This document shows positions 63,512 through 64,000 of a stretch of DNA of 64,000 nucleotides, piece by piece. A program made the position numbers and the translations under genes. Source of the DNA: Cokeromyces recurvatus (Eukaryota; Mucoromycota; Mucoromycetes; Mucorales; Mucoraceae); the NCBI RefSeq assembly GCF_025118155.1, contig NW_026251396.1, positions 1-64,000 of the forward strand. The letters are read 5' to 3'. Under the pieces are notes generated by a model that saw nothing but the letters and a program-made list of their open reading frames with translations, did no database searches and was not told the origin of the DNA. The stretch's first letter is position 1, and each line of letters begins with the position of its first letter.

Positions 63512-64000
63512 TAATGACATCAACGTTAAATCACTCGAGTACTTTTTTATTATTACCAAGTGAATTAATATTCATATATTATTTATTATTAGAAGAAAAA
63601 GCCCAACCTATTACTATAATAAAACTTACCTTCTCTTTCACCCTCTTTATACAATAGATACAAGAAAAGTGACAGTGACAGTGGTGATTTCAAACTATTA
63701 CTTTTATCTCTTTTTTTTTTCTATTTTTTTTTTTTTTTTAATTTTAATTTTATTTTGATAAAGGAAAAATTCGTATTTAATATTAATGCATCTTCCATGT
63801 TTCACAATATACTTTATGCTTGCGCTGTAAAATGTTAAACCATTTAATTCTTACAAAAAAAAAGGCATTTGTTACATATTAAATGTACACTATAAGGGAC
63901 ATTCTCCAAAGAAAAAAAGAAGAGAGAAAGGATAATAAAGAGTGATTTTCCCTACAAAAAAGGATAATAAAGATTGATTAGATGATCTCGAAGCTTCTTC
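63512..64000. other. 3' flank, no gene seen
   Basis: AT-rich sequence with T runs at 63711-63739. The terminal 110 bp are purine-rich with two related aaaaggataataaag units (from about 63923 and 63959). No start of a further gene can be supported. Confidence 0.55.

Overview
The window looks like nuclear DNA of an early-diverging filamentous fungus, most likely Mucorales (Mucoromycota). It is very AT-rich with long A/T homopolymers. Its genes are split by many short GT..AG introns of about 45-120 nt. Recognisable fungal housekeeping genes (ATG7, SPB1, STS1/Cut8, a CreA/Mig1-type repressor) sit beside transposon remnants and gene families that resemble lineage-specific Mucorales families. No bacterial features are seen.

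Layout. 1-5.5 kb: an intact two-ORF LINE on the minus strand, inserted in a tRNA-Ala(AGC) gene; a 14-15 bp target duplication rebuilds the tRNA. 5.5-12.5 kb: AT-rich DNA with a hairpin repeat, a decayed Ty3/Gypsy integrase plus chromodomain, a minisatellite and a pair of ~350 bp direct repeats. 12.5-30.3 kb: a graveyard of accessory sequence. It holds a Tc1/mariner copy with matching inverted repeats and TA duplications, three decayed IS630-like transposases, a CMC/EnSpm-type transposase fragment, and at least six broken or partial members of families of unknown function, some with nuclease-like motifs. 30.3-40.7 kb: about 10 kb with no supportable gene. 40.8-44.5 kb: a four-exon gene for a secreted adhesin with a huge Thr/Ser/Glu/His repeat tail. 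45.7-46.9 kb: STS1/Cut8. 46.9-53.4 kb: another gene-poor stretch. 53.4-64 kb: ordinary gene-dense chromosome with the CreA/Mig1 repressor, ATG7 and SPB1 in convergent orientation, and an uncharacterised 423-residue protein divergent from SPB1.

The housekeeping genes do not form a pathway together. They cover nuclear proteasome tethering, glucose repression, autophagy conjugation and 60S ribosome biogenesis. The most notable items are the tRNA-regenerating LINE insertion (with evidence of an earlier insertion at the same site), the stop-start overlap of the LINE ORFs, the His-rich adhesin with predicted Kex2 sites, and the cluster of decayed accessory genes. Exon boundaries were worked out by hand from reading frame and GT..AG signals, with no transcript evidence.
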